The notes below the pieces were generated by a model. That model saw only the letters and a program-made list of their open reading frames with translations. It was not told where the DNA came from and did no database searches. Shown here piece after piece: positions 1 through 8,534 of a stretch of DNA of 36,488 bases. Source of the stretch: Methylomagnum ishizawai (GTDB lineage: Bacteria > Pseudomonadota > Gammaproteobacteria > Methylococcales > Methylomonadaceae); assembly GCA_945861705.1 (NCBI GenBank), contig CAMAVM010000024.1, forward strand, positions 1 to 36,488, written 5' to 3'. The stretch's first letter is position 1; each line of letters begins with the position of its first letter. The position numbers were made by a program, and so were the translations under genes.

Positions 1-150
1 TGAGAGTCAAGTAGAGGCTGTCATGCAAAAACTTAATCACAGACCACGAAAAACGCTAAACTACAAAACACCCCATGCGGTATTTTTTGGCGTCGACAAA
101 CGACAAGCCGCATGAATACTAGAATTGCACTTCAGAGTTGAATTCGCCGC
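1..150 (+). mobile_element. Right end of an IS30-family insertion sequence (partial)
   Basis: The window opens inside an insertion sequence. A transposase tail ends at 115. It is followed by a stretch at 124-150 (ATTGCACTTCAGAGTTGAAT and on) of the kind found as the terminal inverted repeat of IS30 elements. The left end lies outside the window, so completeness and target duplication cannot be judged. Confidence 0.65.
2..115 (+). CDS. IS30-family transposase, C-terminal end (partial at window edge)
   Basis: An open frame of 37 residues runs in from the window edge and ends with TGA. It reads LNHRPRKTLNYKTPHAVFF near its end, which is the characteristic C-terminal signature of IS30 (DDE) transposases: a hairpin-like NxRPRK motif followed by KTPxEVF. 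Only this tail is visible, so catalytic residues and intactness cannot be checked. The probable terminal repeat of the element follows directly. The IS lies just upstream of pdxA, where many gammaproteobacteria carry surA. Confidence 0.75.
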   Translation, partial: ESQVEAVMQKLNHRPRKTLNYKTPHAVFFGVDKRQAA

Positions 151-340
151 ACAATTTAATGTGCTGTACTATTTTGAAGTAATTAGAACTTAAAAATATT
201 ACCGGAGTATTGGATTGGCAATGATATTGCCCCAAAAAATTTTCTTTGGTATTTTGGCATAGAAAATTGCAACGCAAAGGTGGAATTAACCCAGTTCAAC
301 GTTGTATCCTGTAAAATCCCTCATTTTTCCTTTGCAAAAC

Positions 341-1333
341 ATGGCTAATAACCAAAACCTAAAACGCATCGCGTTAACGCCTGGTGAACCCGCTGGCATA
401 GGGCCTGATTTATGTATAGCTTTAGCGCAAACCGATTTGCCTTGCCAACTGCTTGTAATAGCAAGCCCAGACTTGCTGCAAGAACGCGCTAAACGATTAG
501 GGCTGCCGTTAAAGATAATTGAATTCAATGCTGACGCACCCATAGAAACAAGCAAAGCCGGGCAACTGACTGTATTATCTGTTGACCTTATCGCGCCTGT
601 TAGTGCGGGTCAGCTAAATGTTGCCAATAGCCGTTATGTATTAAAAACCATCACCAAAGCCACCCAAGGCTGCTTAAAAGGCGCGTTTGATGCGATGGTC
701 ACTGCACCTGTGCATAAAGGCGTTATCAATGATGCTGGAATTGCATTCACTGGTCATACCGAATTTATCGCCGATATTACCGGCGGCAACCCAGTAATGA
801 TGTTGGCAACGCCCGGATTGCGGGTGGCTTTGGTGACCATCCATTTGCCCTTGTCCGAAGTCCCAAAAGCGATTACCCATAACCGTGTGCGGCAAGTTAT
901 CCGCACCTTGGATCACGATCTGCGTAGCCGTTTTTCTATTGAACAGCCCAGAATATTGGTTTGCGGCCTGAATCCACATGCCGGAGAAAACGGCTACTTG
1001 GGGCGGGAAGAAATTGACATTATTGAGCCTGTACTAAATGGTTTACGTAAGCAAGGCATGAATCTTGATGGTCCGTTACCTGCTGACACGCTGTTCACTC
1101 CCAAATATCTCGATAAAGCCGATGCCGTATTAGCAATGTACCACGATCAAGGCTTACCGGTACTCAAGCATAAAGGTTTTGGCAAGGCCGTAAATATTAC
1201 TTTGGGATTGCCCATTATCCGCACCTCCGTCGATCACGGCACCGCGCTGGATTTGGCAGGGTCAGGACTGGCTGACCCAGGCAGCTTACGTTACGCACTG
1301 GAAACCGCATTGATGATGGCAAATAATGACTAA
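341..1333 (+). CDS. pdxA: 4-hydroxythreonine-4-phosphate dehydrogenase PdxA
   Basis: PdxA oxidises 4-phosphohydroxy-L-threonine in the DXP-dependent pathway to pyridoxal 5'-phosphate, in the cytoplasm. The 330-residue product has the family length. It opens with [13 protein letters not shown] and carries the three metal-binding histidines expected for PdxA: H168 (TIHLPL), H213 (NPHAGENG) and H268 (MYHDQGLP). The closing [20 protein letters not shown] motif is also present. The ATG at 341 was chosen over an in-frame TTG at 302 because it gives the usual N-terminus; no strong ribosome site is visible at either. The stop overlaps the start of rsmA by 8 bases, so the two are translationally coupled, as in the classical surA-pdxA-rsmA cluster. 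Here an IS30 end occupies the upstream side. Confidence 0.96.
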   Translation: MANNQNLKRIALTPGEPAGIGPDLCIALAQTDLPCQLLVIASPDLLQERAKRLGLPLKIIEFNADAPIETSKAGQLTVLSVDLIAPVSAGQLNVANSRYVLKTITKATQGCLKGAFDAMVTAPVHKGVINDAGIAFTGHTEFIADITGGNPVMMLATPGLRVALVTIHLPLSEVPKAITHNRVRQVIRTLDHDLRSRFSIEQPRILVCGLNPHAGENGYLGREEIDIIEPVLNGLRKQGMNLDGPLPADTLFTPKYLDKADAVLAMYHDQGLPVLKHKGFGKAVNITLGLPIIRTSVDHGTALDLAGSGLADPGSLRYALETALMMANND

Positions 1334-2123
1334 TACCACACATACACCGCGCAAGCGTTTTGGTCAGAACTTTCTGCACGACTATTCTGTTATAGCCAAT
1401 ATTTTAGCCAGCTTACAAATCAAGTCGGGTGAACACTGGGTTGAAATCGGACCAGGACAAGGTGCTTTAACGATGCCGCTACTCGATAAAAACATCTCGC
1501 TAGATGTGGTGGAGTTGGACAGGGATTTGGTGCGATTGCTAAAGGATAAATTCAAAGACAATAAGAATTTAACCATACACAGCGCAGATGCCCTGAAATT
1601 TGATTTTTCTGCACTCGTTAAGCAGGATAAAAAGCTACGCATTATCGGGAATCTGCCGTACAACATTTCCACGCCCTTGTTATTTCACCTGCTGGAAAAT
1701 GCCGCTTGCATTGCCGACATGCAGTTTATGCTGCAAAAAGAAGTCGTTGACCGGATATGTGCCGCGCCTGGCAGCAAAAAATACGGTAGGTTAAGCGTGA
1801 TGATGCAGTATTACTGTGCGGCGGAGTGCTTGTTTGATGTCTATCCCGAAAGCTTCGATCCGTCACCGAAAGTCATGTCAGCCATCATAAAATTGATACC
1901 ACATCCCAAGCCACCTGTGGTGGTCAATGATCTGATGGTATTCAAACAAGTCGTCACCCAAGCTTTCTCGCAGCGACGTAAAACCCTGAGAAATTCACTC
2001 AAAAAGCTTATCAGTGAAGATTGTTTTGTTCGTTTAGGTATTGATCCAGTAGCGCGGGCGGAGACAATTTCCCTGCTTGAGTTTGCCAATTTGAGTAATT
2101 GGCTGGCGGAAAATACCGAGTGA
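1326..2123 (+). CDS. rsmA: 16S rRNA dimethyladenosine transferase RsmA (KsgA)
   Basis: RsmA dimethylates the two adjacent adenines in the 3'-terminal helix 45 of 16S rRNA during small-subunit assembly. The 265-residue protein begins with the family hallmark [11 protein letters not shown]. It has the SAM-binding motif EIGPGQGAL at residues 40-48, the acidic ribose contact VVELDRDL, and the catalytic NLPYNIS motif at about 109-115. The C-terminal rRNA-binding part includes [13 protein letters not shown]. The start codon overlaps the end of pdxA, indicating one operon. The apaG/apaH genes that often follow in enterobacteria are absent here. Confidence 0.97.
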   Translation: MTNTTHTPRKRFGQNFLHDYSVIANILASLQIKSGEHWVEIGPGQGALTMPLLDKNISLDVVELDRDLVRLLKDKFKDNKNLTIHSADALKFDFSALVKQDKKLRIIGNLPYNISTPLLFHLLENAACIADMQFMLQKEVVDRICAAPGSKKYGRLSVMMQYYCAAECLFDVYPESFDPSPKVMSAIIKLIPHPKPPVVVNDLMVFKQVVTQAFSQRRKTLRNSLKKLISEDCFVRLGIDPVARAETISLLEFANLSNWLAENTE

Positions 2124-2263
2124 TAAGCAGGTGTGGTAGATTGCTCACAGAGTACAAAGTTAGCTCCAAACCATGATATATTTGCCCGATAAACCCGCTG
2201 GGGTTCGCACCTTACCCTAGAGTTGGTTAGTTCTTATTAAGAATCGCCATAAAATAGCAGCCA

Positions 2264-3235
2264 ATGAATAAACCCAAAGTTATCGTAACCCGTAAATGGC
2301 CTGCTACCGTGGAATCGCGGTTACAAGCATTATATGATGTGCAGTTAAACGAATCCGATGTTCCCATGACGGCGGATGAGCTTAAGATTGCCTTACAAAC
2401 TGCGGATGCGCTACTGCCGACTGTGACCGATCCGATTACCGCCGACATCCTTAGCGTGCCTAACAAGCGTGCCAAAATCATCGGTAATTTCGGGGTCGGT
2501 TATAACAATATCGATATAGCAGCAGCAAAACGTGAAGGGCTGGTTGTTACCAACACGCCACATGTGCTGACCGATTGCACGGCGGATATTGCCATGTTGT
2601 TGCTGTTAATGTCGGCAAGACGCGGTTCGGAAGGCGATAGGCTGGTTCGTAATCAGCAATGGACGGGTTGGCGACCTACGCACATGCTGGGTCAGAAAGT
2701 GACGGGCAAAACCTTGGGATTGATTGGCTTTGGGCGGATTGCCCAAGCCGTAGCAAGAAAGGCGCATCATGGTTTTGGCATGAAAATCATCTGCACTGCG
2801 CCGCACGCTCCTGTGCCTGATGTCCTGCAAGAATTTCAAGCCACTTACTACGCCACGGCCGACGAAGTGCTTGCTAAAGCTGACTTTATCTCGCTGCATT
2901 GCCCAGGCGGGGTGGCGACCAAGCATTTAATCAACGAGCAACGCCTGAAATTGATGAAGCCATCGGCACACCTTATTAATACCGCCAGGGGCGACGTGGT
3001 CGATAGCAAAGCTTTGATTAAGGCACTGAAAGAGTGCTGGATTGCTGGTGCAGGCTTGGATGTGTTCGAAGGTGAGCCAAATATCGACCCAGGCTTTTTG
3101 GAATTGGACAATGTGGCGTTATTGCCGCATTTGGGCAGTGCAACGGAAGAAACTCGCGTGGCAATGGGTAACCGTGTGTTGGATAATATCGCGGCGTTTT
3201 TTGCTGGGGAAGAGCCTGGGGATAGGGTTGCTTGA
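2264..3235 (+). CDS. D-2-hydroxyacid dehydrogenase (glyoxylate/hydroxypyruvate reductase-like)
   Basis: This enzyme belongs to the NAD(P)-dependent D-2-hydroxyacid dehydrogenases, which reduce 2-keto acids such as glyoxylate or hydroxypyruvate. The 323 residues show the split substrate domain (NFGVGYNNID, NTPHVLTDCTADIA) and the Rossmann motif GLIGFGRIA at 152-160. The catalytic triad is R242 (NTARGD), E271 (FEGEP) and H289 (LLPHLGSAT). At the end of the second strand, KIICTAPHA lacks the aspartate typical of NAD-specific members, so the cofactor cannot be assigned. In methanotrophs such enzymes serve as hydroxypyruvate reductase in serine-cycle reactions; applying that role here is inference. 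It stands alone, 140 bp after rsmA. Confidence 0.85.
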   Translation: MNKPKVIVTRKWPATVESRLQALYDVQLNESDVPMTADELKIALQTADALLPTVTDPITADILSVPNKRAKIIGNFGVGYNNIDIAAAKREGLVVTNTPHVLTDCTADIAMLLLLMSARRGSEGDRLVRNQQWTGWRPTHMLGQKVTGKTLGLIGFGRIAQAVARKAHHGFGMKIICTAPHAPVPDVLQEFQATYYATADEVLAKADFISLHCPGGVATKHLINEQRLKLMKPSAHLINTARGDVVDSKALIKALKECWIAGAGLDVFEGEPNIDPGFLELDNVALLPHLGSATEETRVAMGNRVLDNIAAFFAGEEPGDRVA

Positions 3236-3277
3236 ATAATGTGTTGTTAAGTCAAGCAATTAAGCCCCTTTTCATGG

Positions 3278-3309
3278 ACGTAGAGACACAAAATTTTGCG
3301 TCTCTACGT
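3278..3309. repeat. 32-bp near-perfect palindrome between convergent genes
   Basis: ACGTAGAGAC and GTCTCTACGT form 10-bp arms around ACAAAATTTTGC, which is itself almost self-complementary. Only one position pair in the 32 bases mismatches. It sits between the ends of the dehydrogenase gene (plus) and the RRM gene (minus), so it may act as a bidirectional terminator. Its form also suits an interspersed palindromic repeat. Confidence 0.6.
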
Positions 3310-3320
3310 TTGAATATTGC

Positions 3321-3584
3321 TTAACGCCTTCCGCCCCGAACAGCAGTCACATCTTCAAATTTAACTTTCAGTGGTTTACCGCAGTACAGGTTGCCGTCCA
3401 AACCAGCAATAGCTGCCCTGGCTTCATGACCTTCCATGCCGATAAAACCGAAGCCTCTGCATTTGCCGCTGAAAATGTCGGCAACAAGTTGTATGGAACG
3501 GACTTTGCCGTATTGGGCAAATAAGGTTGTTACTGTTTCTTCTGTGGCATCGCTAGGCAAGTTGCCTACAAATAATCGTTTCAA
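3321..3584 (-). CDS. Small RRM-domain RNA-binding protein
   Basis: This 87-residue protein is a single RNA-recognition motif, the type found in cold-induced bacterial RNA-binding proteins of cyanobacteria and many proteobacteria. RNP2 is LFVGNL at residues 4-9, RNP1 is CRGFGFIGM at about 43-51, and a short basic Arg/Gly tail (RGGRR) ends the protein. The likely start is TTG: the only nearby ATG is out of frame, and an AGGA element lies 8 bases before the TTG. It is the downstream neighbour of a cold-shock domain gene on the same strand, separated by 86 bp, which suggests a joint role in RNA handling at low temperature (inference). Confidence 0.88.
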   Translation of the reverse strand: MKRLFVGNLPSDATEETVTTLFAQYGKVRSIQLVADIFSGKCRGFGFIGMEGHEARAAIAGLDGNLYCGKPLKVKFEDVTAVRGGRR

Positions 3585-3670
3585 GTGTCATGTCCTAATT
3601 CATTAAGTGGAGAGTGGTGTTAGTAGCAAACTACATTTAAGCCAGTAAGTAGGCTTGAATAGAAGCTGCG

Positions 3671-3877
3671 CTATGCGCCAGCTACATTGCTGGCTTGTGG
3701 ACCTTTCGGACCTGTTTCTACGTCGTAAGTGACGGCTTGGCCTTCAGCCAGCGTACGAAAACTGCCTTGGCTGGAAATTGCAGAAAAATGCACGAATACA
3801 TCTGGGCTGCCGTCGCTAGGTGATATAAAACCAAAACCTTTAGCTTCGTTAAACCACTTTACTGTACCTGTTGCCAT
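3671..3877 (-). CDS. Cold-shock domain protein (CspA family)
   Basis: The 68-residue product is a complete cold-shock domain: a five-stranded OB fold that binds single-stranded RNA/DNA and melts mRNA structure. It begins [20 protein letters not shown], with RNP1 KGFGFI and RNP2 VFVHF, and ends with [11 protein letters not shown] strong GAGGA ribosome site precedes the ATG. The region upstream is long and gene-free, consistent with the extended 5' leaders usual for cspA-type mRNAs. It is probably functionally paired with the RRM gene that follows. Confidence 0.95.
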   Translation of the reverse strand: MATGTVKWFNEAKGFGFISPSDGSPDVFVHFSAISSQGSFRTLAEGQAVTYDVETGPKGPQASNVAGA

Positions 3878-4131
3878 ATTAAGTCCTCATGCCATAAGCA
3901 TATAAATCAAAGTGTTTGATTGCTAACCATACCAGGCAGAGAAGGGGAAAACGCTTGGAATTTCTGAAAGTACCGATCAACACGCAAGGATTGAATAAAA
4001 GAATTACCAAACGTAAATGGCTGATTTTCTTCTATTCATGAGTGCATTATAAGGACTAAGCACTCGGATAGCTATTGAAATATTACACCATTGTGTAAAC
4101 TTTGGATTAGATAAACGAAAACAGGGGTATG
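3878..4131. other. Gene-free region: cold-shock leader and divergent ars upstream region
   Basis: No ORF is supported here. By position it should contain the 5' leader and promoter of the cold-shock gene (read leftward) and the distal part of the ars promoter (read rightward). It is AT-rich. I see no recognisable RNA gene. Confidence 0.4.
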
Positions 4132-4151
4132 TAGCAGTACTGCTATATAAT
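4132..4151 (+). promoter_or_regulatory. Candidate ars promoter/operator: 14-bp palindrome beside a TATAAT box
   Basis: TAGCAGTACTGCTA (4132-4145) is a perfect palindrome directly adjoining TATAAT (4146-4151), about 85 bp before arsR. A repressor on this dyad would block the -10 region, as expected for ArsR autoregulation. No good -35 box was found, so the promoter call is tentative. Confidence 0.35.
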
Positions 4152-4235
4152 TTGAGCTGCTAAGTGTAGGGCGGCTATTCCCCAGTTAGTGACAATAAAA
4201 CTGTAAATTTATAGCATTCCGTGCAATATCACATA

Positions 4236-4601
4236 ATGAATCACTTAAAAATGACCCCAACCACATTATTCAAATGCCTTGCCGACGAAACCCGCTTACG
4301 TTGTATGGTATTGCTGCATAAAGAAGGCAAATTATGCGTGTGCGAATTGACCCATGCGCTGGATATGTTGCAACCCAAAATTTCCCGGCATCTTGCCCAG
4401 TTACGGCAATGTAATTTGCTGTTAGATAGCCGGGAAGGGCAGTGGGTGTATTATCAAATCAATCCTGCATTACCTGTTTGGGTGTTTGATATTTTGGATG
4501 TGACAGCGAAAGAGTTGGGCGGTGAACACAAGCAACTGCAAGACTGCGCTAGGTTGCAAACGATGGCAGGTCGTCCTGAGATGAAAGGATGCTGTAACTA
4601 A
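4236..4601 (+). CDS. arsR: ArsR-family arsenic-responsive repressor
   Basis: ArsR is a dimeric winged-helix repressor that leaves DNA when it binds As(III). The 121-residue product matches the classical branch: LFKCLADETRLRCMVLL at the start, LCVCEL with the metalloid-binding cysteines C34 and C36, the recognition helix QPKISRHLAQLRQCNLL, and the wing DSREGQWVYYQIN. A Cys pair at the very C-terminus (GCCN) could add a ligand. The ATG at 4236 is preferred over an in-frame GTG at 4221; an ATG at 4251 is also possible, as no start has a clear ribosome site. It is the first gene of an arsR-arsC-ACR3 unit. Confidence 0.9.
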   Translation: MNHLKMTPTTLFKCLADETRLRCMVLLHKEGKLCVCELTHALDMLQPKISRHLAQLRQCNLLLDSREGQWVYYQINPALPVWVFDILDVTAKELGGEHKQLQDCARLQTMAGRPEMKGCCN

Positions 4602-4611
4602 TCTTTTCGGC

Positions 4612-4635
4612 TATAATATTCGCTTATACGAATAT
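4612..4635 (+). promoter_or_regulatory. Inverted repeat between arsR and arsC
   Basis: ATATTCG-CTTATA-CGAATAT (4616-4635) is a 7-bp dyad with a 6-base centre, overlapping TATAAT at 4612-4617. It is AT-rich like many ArsR/SmtB operators and may be an internal operator for arsC-acr3, or a hairpin that sets the relative level of arsR. No factor is shown to bind it. Confidence 0.35.
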
Positions 4636-4656
4636 ATAAATATAGCTGAGGACTTC

Positions 4657-5133
4657 ATGTTAAACATCTTGATTTTATGTACAGGCAATTCCTGCCGCAG
4701 CATTTTGGGCGAGGCATTGATTAACCATCTCGCTGGCGACAGATTCAAGGCATTTTCCGCCGGTAGCCATCCGACCGGCAAGGTCAATGCCAATGCATTG
4801 GCAACTTTAGTGCGAAATGGAATTCCTACCGACGGCTTTTCTAGCCAATCCTGGGATGAATTCGATGGCGCAGGCATTGATATTGCCATTACGGTGTGCG
4901 ACCAGGCGGCAGGTGAAGTGTGTCCGGTTTACCTAAATAGCGCAATCAGGGCGCATTGGGGATTGCCTGATCCTGCCCATGTAAGCGGCACTGTTGAAGA
5001 AATAGCCAAGGCATTTCAAGCCACTTTCGATGCGCTATCCGTCAGGATACACAAAATGTTGGCTTTACCGATAGAAGACATGAACAGTGCCGACATAACC
5101 AAGGCACTGAATGAGATTGGCAACCAGGCATGA
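4657..5133 (+). CDS. arsC: Arsenate reductase, low-molecular-weight phosphatase fold (thioredoxin-coupled)
   Basis: ArsC reduces arsenate to arsenite, the form the pump exports. This 158-residue protein is of the tyrosine-phosphatase type. The phosphate loop CTGNSCR gives the CX5R signature with C8 and R14, the general acid lies in LPDPAHVSG, and the relay cysteines C81 and C89 (ITVCDQAAGEVC) are those used by the thioredoxin-dependent class. It runs about 20 residues past the usual length at the C-terminus. A GAGG element precedes the ATG. Its stop overlaps the next start (ATGA), coupling it to the pump gene. Confidence 0.93.
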   Translation: MLNILILCTGNSCRSILGEALINHLAGDRFKAFSAGSHPTGKVNANALATLVRNGIPTDGFSSQSWDEFDGAGIDIAITVCDQAAGEVCPVYLNSAIRAHWGLPDPAHVSGTVEEIAKAFQATFDALSVRIHKMLALPIEDMNSADITKALNEIGNQA

Positions 5134-6176
5134 GCGGCAAACCTTCCGCCATCAGTTTTTTTGAGCGCTACTTAACGGTTTGGGTGCTGCTTTGTATTAC
5201 TGTTGGTATCGTATTGGGGCAGATTTTCCCTGATGTTTTTCAAGCGATTGGAAGAATGGAGTACGCAAAGGTCAATCTTCCCGTCGGGTTACTGATTTGG
5301 GTCATGATTGTCCCGATGTTGGTAAAAGTAGACTTCACAGCACTGCACGAGGTACGCCAGCATGTGCGTGGAATAGGCGTAACACTATTCGTCAACTGGC
5401 TGGTCAAGCCGTTTTCGATGGCATTTCTCGGCTGGCTGTTCATCCGCAACCTGTTTGCACCCATGTTGCCGCCCGACCAACTCGACAGTTACCTTGCTGG
5501 CTTAATCTTGCTGGCGGCTGCGCCGTGTACGGCAATGGTGTTTGTGTGGAGCAAACTCACCAACGGCGATCCGCTGTTCACGCTGTCACAAGTCGCATTG
5601 AACGATGCCATTATGGTCGTGGCATTCGCGCCATTGGTCGCATTTTTGCTGGGAATTTCGGCCATTACCGTCCCCTGGGTGACGCTTATTACGTCGGTAG
5701 TGCTATACATTGTGATTCCTGTATTACTTGCCCAACTTTGGCGGAACAAACTGTTAACTAAAGGGCAAATGGTATTCGACGAAGTGCTGGCGAAAATTGG
5801 CCCGTGGTCTATCGCCGCTTTACTGGCAACCCTGGTGCTACTCTTCGCCTTTCAGGGCGAAGCCATCTTGAAGCAACCGCTGGTTATTGCCTTGTTGGCT
5901 GTGCCGATCTTGATACAAGTGTTCTTCAACTCAGCTTTGGCCTACTGGTTGAACCGTGCCGTCGGTGAAAAACACAATATCGCCTGTCCATCAGCACTGA
6001 TTGGCGCGTCCAATTTCTTTGAGCTGGCAGTTGCCGCAGCCATTAGTTTATTTGGTTTTCATTCTGGAGCTGCTCTTGCTACCGTGGTTGGCGTATTGAT
6101 CGAAGTGCCAGCAATGTTGCTGGTTGTTAAGTTTGTGAATGGGTCGAAGGCCTGGTATGAACGCTCGCCAGCTTAA
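5130..6176 (+). CDS. Arsenite efflux transporter, ACR3 family
   Basis: ACR3 permeases export As(OH)3/arsenite across the inner membrane using the proton motive force. The 348-residue protein has about ten hydrophobic segments. It carries the ACR3 hallmarks FERYLTVWV near the start, VNWLVKPFSMA, and AAAPCTAMVFVWS with the essential cysteine at C133, plus the late CPSALIGASNFFELAVA motif. The gene is often labelled arsB, but the family is ACR3, not the 12-segment ArsB. A 4-base overlap with arsC shows tight coupling. Confidence 0.95.
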   Translation: MSGKPSAISFFERYLTVWVLLCITVGIVLGQIFPDVFQAIGRMEYAKVNLPVGLLIWVMIVPMLVKVDFTALHEVRQHVRGIGVTLFVNWLVKPFSMAFLGWLFIRNLFAPMLPPDQLDSYLAGLILLAAAPCTAMVFVWSKLTNGDPLFTLSQVALNDAIMVVAFAPLVAFLLGISAITVPWVTLITSVVLYIVIPVLLAQLWRNKLLTKGQMVFDEVLAKIGPWSIAALLATLVLLFAFQGEAILKQPLVIALLAVPILIQVFFNSALAYWLNRAVGEKHNIACPSALIGASNFFELAVAAAISLFGFHSGAALATVVGVLIEVPAMLLVVKFVNGSKAWYERSPA

Positions 6177-6477
6177 GCAGTTAACCCGAAGATTAAGAAC
6201 AACAGCTTTAAAACTCACATTCAAGTAACTTTTTGAAGCGTGACCCACTCGAAACATCAACATCAACAAAACACCTATCATTCAGAATCAAGATACTTGC
6301 GATAAGCTTCATAGCACATAAACCACAATGAATAGGTGGTTAACAACACCTACTCGTCACATCGCTTGCAGCTCCTGCTAGCCTCATAATCTACATGGAA
6401 GTGGTGAACGCAGATATTGCAGGAGCAAATATCTGTGCCTGCGGAATAATTAAAGTGGGAGAGAGAACAAACTCGCG
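6177..6477. other. Gene-free spacer between convergent acr3 and sulP, with a hairpin
   Basis: No coding sequence is supported. CAGATATT (6411-6418) and AATATCTG (6428-6435) form an 8-bp stem with a 9-base loop, located after the sulP stop on the minus strand. It lacks a clear T-run on either side, so a terminator role is only possible. Confidence 0.4.
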
Positions 6478-8124
6478 TTATGCCAAATTTTTACGCCGTG
6501 CCGCTAACGGATGGTCAGAATAAGGTTCATGCTCATCTAAACCGACTACCTCGCAAGTACCACCGCTGTGAGCATAATCGTGACTAAATTCATGGATGAA
6601 CTCCATCACCGTATGGTCGATTAAATTAGCTTCCGACAAATCAAAGAAAATGGTTTTATGCTCAGGTAGATTGGACAGCATACTTTTTAAGCCCATGAAA
6701 TTTGAAAACACTGCTGCACCGCTGATAGCAACATGATAAGTGTTTTCATCAGTTTGCTTGACATGGTAAGCCATCGTAAATAGATTGCTCAGTTTCACGC
6801 CACGAGCGATGTGGATCAGCAGTTTTACGGCAATTCCTATCAATACCCCAATCAACAAGTCGGTCGCCAATATGCCGATGATAGTCACGATAAATAACAC
6901 AAAATTATCTAAGCCAATTTCCATCGTTTTGGCAAATTCTTTGGGTGATGCCAAACGGAAACCGGTAAATACCAATAACGCCGCAAGCGATGCTAACGGA
7001 ATTTCGTGTATCAACAGGGGGAATAACGCCACGAAGATCAGCAAGAACGCGCCGTGGAAAAAGTTAGCCCAAGCGGTTTTAGCACCGTTATTGACATTCG
7101 CAGAACTACGGACAATTTCAGCAATCATCGGTAGACCACCAATCATCCCGGAAATCATATTACCGATACCAACGGCGGTTAAATCACGGTTTAAATTGGA
7201 CGTACGCTTGTAAGGATCAAGCTTATCAACAGCAGTGGCACTGAGCAAGCTTTCCAAACTGCCTACCAGCCAGATAGCGACCACGGCTTCCCAAAATTCC
7301 AGTGTAGCAACTTTACCAAAATCAGGAAAAGAAAAACCCGCCATAAAATGTTCCGGCACAGAAACCAGAAAGGCGGGCCCAATCGAAAATTCGTGGTGTG
7401 GCAAAAACTTCGTATCCGGCAAAAAAGCATAATTGTGGATGTGATCCAGATCGAAATACCGCTCTAACGCCAAACCCATCAGTACAACCAGCAAAGGCGC
7501 GGGAATCATTTTTAAGGTCGGGTTTTTAATCAGCGACCAGATAATCAACAAAGCCAAGCCCATAACCCCTATGAAAGCAATTTCTGGGTTGAATTCCATT
7601 AACGAATGCGGAATTTCAGCAATGGTGCCCAGCAAAGTCTTAGCCGCTGGCTTCACACCCAACAGGGTATGAATCTGCTTTGCCATGATGATGATACCAA
7701 TCGCTGCCAACATACCATGAACGACAGATGAAGGGAAAAAAGCGCTGAGTTTTCCGGCCTTAAAAACACCTAAAAGCGTTTGCAATACGCTGGCGATAAC
7801 GATTGCCGCCAATGTATAGCGATACCCTGCCATCGCGTCGCCTTGCCCCAAGTCAGCCACTGCATCGACAATGACCACGATGAGGCCAGCAGCAGGGCCG
7901 TTAATCGTGACAAAAGAACCATTGATTCTCGAAACCACCAAACCGCCAATGATGGCGGTAATAATACCGCCCATAGGCGGGAAGCCCGATGCCATCGCAA
8001 TCCCCAAGCATAACGGCAAAGCGATGAGGAACACCAAAAAACCGGACAATAAATCACTGCGCCAGTTTTCGATTAAACCGGGAATGCCGGTTTTAGGCAC
8101 AGCTTGTGAAATGGGGTTGGACAT
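6478..8124 (-). CDS. SulP-family inorganic anion transporter with C-terminal STAS domain
   Basis: SulP (SLC26) proteins move sulfate, bicarbonate or related anions across the inner membrane. The 548 residues begin with a soluble N-tail, then the family entry segment DLLSGFLVFLIALPLCLGIA and multiple membrane spans (SFVTINGPAAGLIV, PSSVVHGMLAAIGIIIM, GMIGGLPMIAEIVRSSANVN). A STAS-like domain follows at roughly 445-535 (FFDLSEANLIDHTVMEFI). The substrate cannot be read from sequence. An AGGAG ribosome site precedes the ATG, and a near-consensus sigma-54 promoter lies about 50 bp upstream with paired dyads further up. Its expression is therefore probably controlled by an enhancer-binding activator. 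It is convergent with the ars operon and unrelated to it. Confidence 0.92.
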   Translation of the reverse strand: MSNPISQAVPKTGIPGLIENWRSDLLSGFLVFLIALPLCLGIAMASGFPPMGGIITAIIGGLVVSRINGSFVTINGPAAGLIVVIVDAVADLGQGDAMAGYRYTLAAIVIASVLQTLLGVFKAGKLSAFFPSSVVHGMLAAIGIIIMAKQIHTLLGVKPAAKTLLGTIAEIPHSLMEFNPEIAFIGVMGLALLIIWSLIKNPTLKMIPAPLLVVLMGLALERYFDLDHIHNYAFLPDTKFLPHHEFSIGPAFLVSVPEHFMAGFSFPDFGKVATLEFWEAVVAIWLVGSLESLLSATAVDKLDPYKRTSNLNRDLTAVGIGNMISGMIGGLPMIAEIVRSSANVNNGAKTAWANFFHGAFLLIFVALFPLLIHEIPLASLAALLVFTGFRLASPKEFAKTMEIGLDNFVLFIVTIIGILATDLLIGVLIGIAVKLLIHIARGVKLSNLFTMAYHVKQTDENTYHVAISGAAVFSNFMGLKSMLSNLPEHKTIFFDLSEANLIDHTVMEFIHEFSHDYAHSGGTCEVVGLDEHEPYSDHPLAARRKNLA

Positions 8125-8172
8125 ATACGACTCCTGAGACTATTCAACATTTTTGAACTGATAGTGTTTTAA

Positions 8173-8188
8173 AGCAATGTACATGCCA
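8173..8188 (-). promoter_or_regulatory. Sigma-54 (RpoN) -24/-12 promoter of the SulP gene
   Basis: On the minus strand the bases read TGGCAT-GTACA-TTGCTT, which matches the sigma-54 consensus TGGCAC-N5-TTGC(A/T) at all but one position, with the invariant GG and GC exactly 12 bases apart. The expected start point is near 8162, leaving a leader of about 40 bases that includes the AGGAG site. Sigma-54 promoters need an AAA+ activator bound upstream; two dyads suitable for this are at 8271-8313. Confidence 0.75.
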
Positions 8189-8270
8189 ATAGCTATAAAA
8201 ACCTACAACTTACTAAATTTGTTTAACTATTTATTAAAAGAGCGCTAATAAAGCTATACGCTTAAATAGA

Positions 8271-8313
8271 ATTGGTTCAAATAAACCAATGGAATCGGTG
8301 GATTTCAACCAAT
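8271..8313. promoter_or_regulatory. Paired 20-bp dyads, candidate upstream activator sites for the SulP promoter
   Basis: The first dyad is ATTGGTTCAAATAAACCAAT (8271-8290), with perfect 7-bp arms. After a 3-base gap comes ATCGGTGGATTTCAACCAAT (8294-8313), an imperfect version. They lie about 83-125 bp upstream of the -24 element of the SulP gene. The same pair recurs at 11432-11474, with 37 of 43 bases identical, and the differences fall mainly in the gap and the dyad centres. Two neighbouring dyads at this distance are the usual layout of NtrC-type enhancer sites. Confidence 0.65.
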
Positions 8314-8534
8314 TCGCGGTAGCGGATGAAATCTGTAACCTGATTGAGAAGGTGGATTTGCAAACCTAGGTTTGCACTCCAAAATACGCATGAAGCCGAC
8401 AAGTCCATCAAAAAATACCGGTAAACCCACTACCCAATTCACCACAATGAGCCAGCATTTTTTGAGAAAGATGCCATTTCCCGATAAGTCATCTATAGTT
8501 GCTACCATCATAAATTGGAAAAAACCATAAAATC
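8314..8534. other. Spacer upstream of the restriction-modification gene, with a palindrome
   Basis: No gene is supported. An 18-bp perfect palindrome, TGCAAACCTAGGTTTGCA, lies at 8359-8376. It could be a controller site for the restriction-modification gene or an interspersed repeat; similar TTTGCACTCC ends occur in the inverted repeat at 15660-15716. A 68-residue minus-strand frame here consists partly of this repeat and is not accepted. Confidence 0.45.

Noticed and set aside
253..270. Sigma-54-like TGGCAT...TTGCAA upstream of pdxA
   Set aside because: The spacing is one base too long (GG to GC is 13, not 12), and sigma-54 tolerates little change; there are no dyads upstream.
8305..8511. 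68-residue minus-strand ORF before the restriction-modification gene
   Set aside because: Its C-terminal part is encoded by palindromic repeat and enhancer dyad sequence; no ribosome site and no protein-like pattern.
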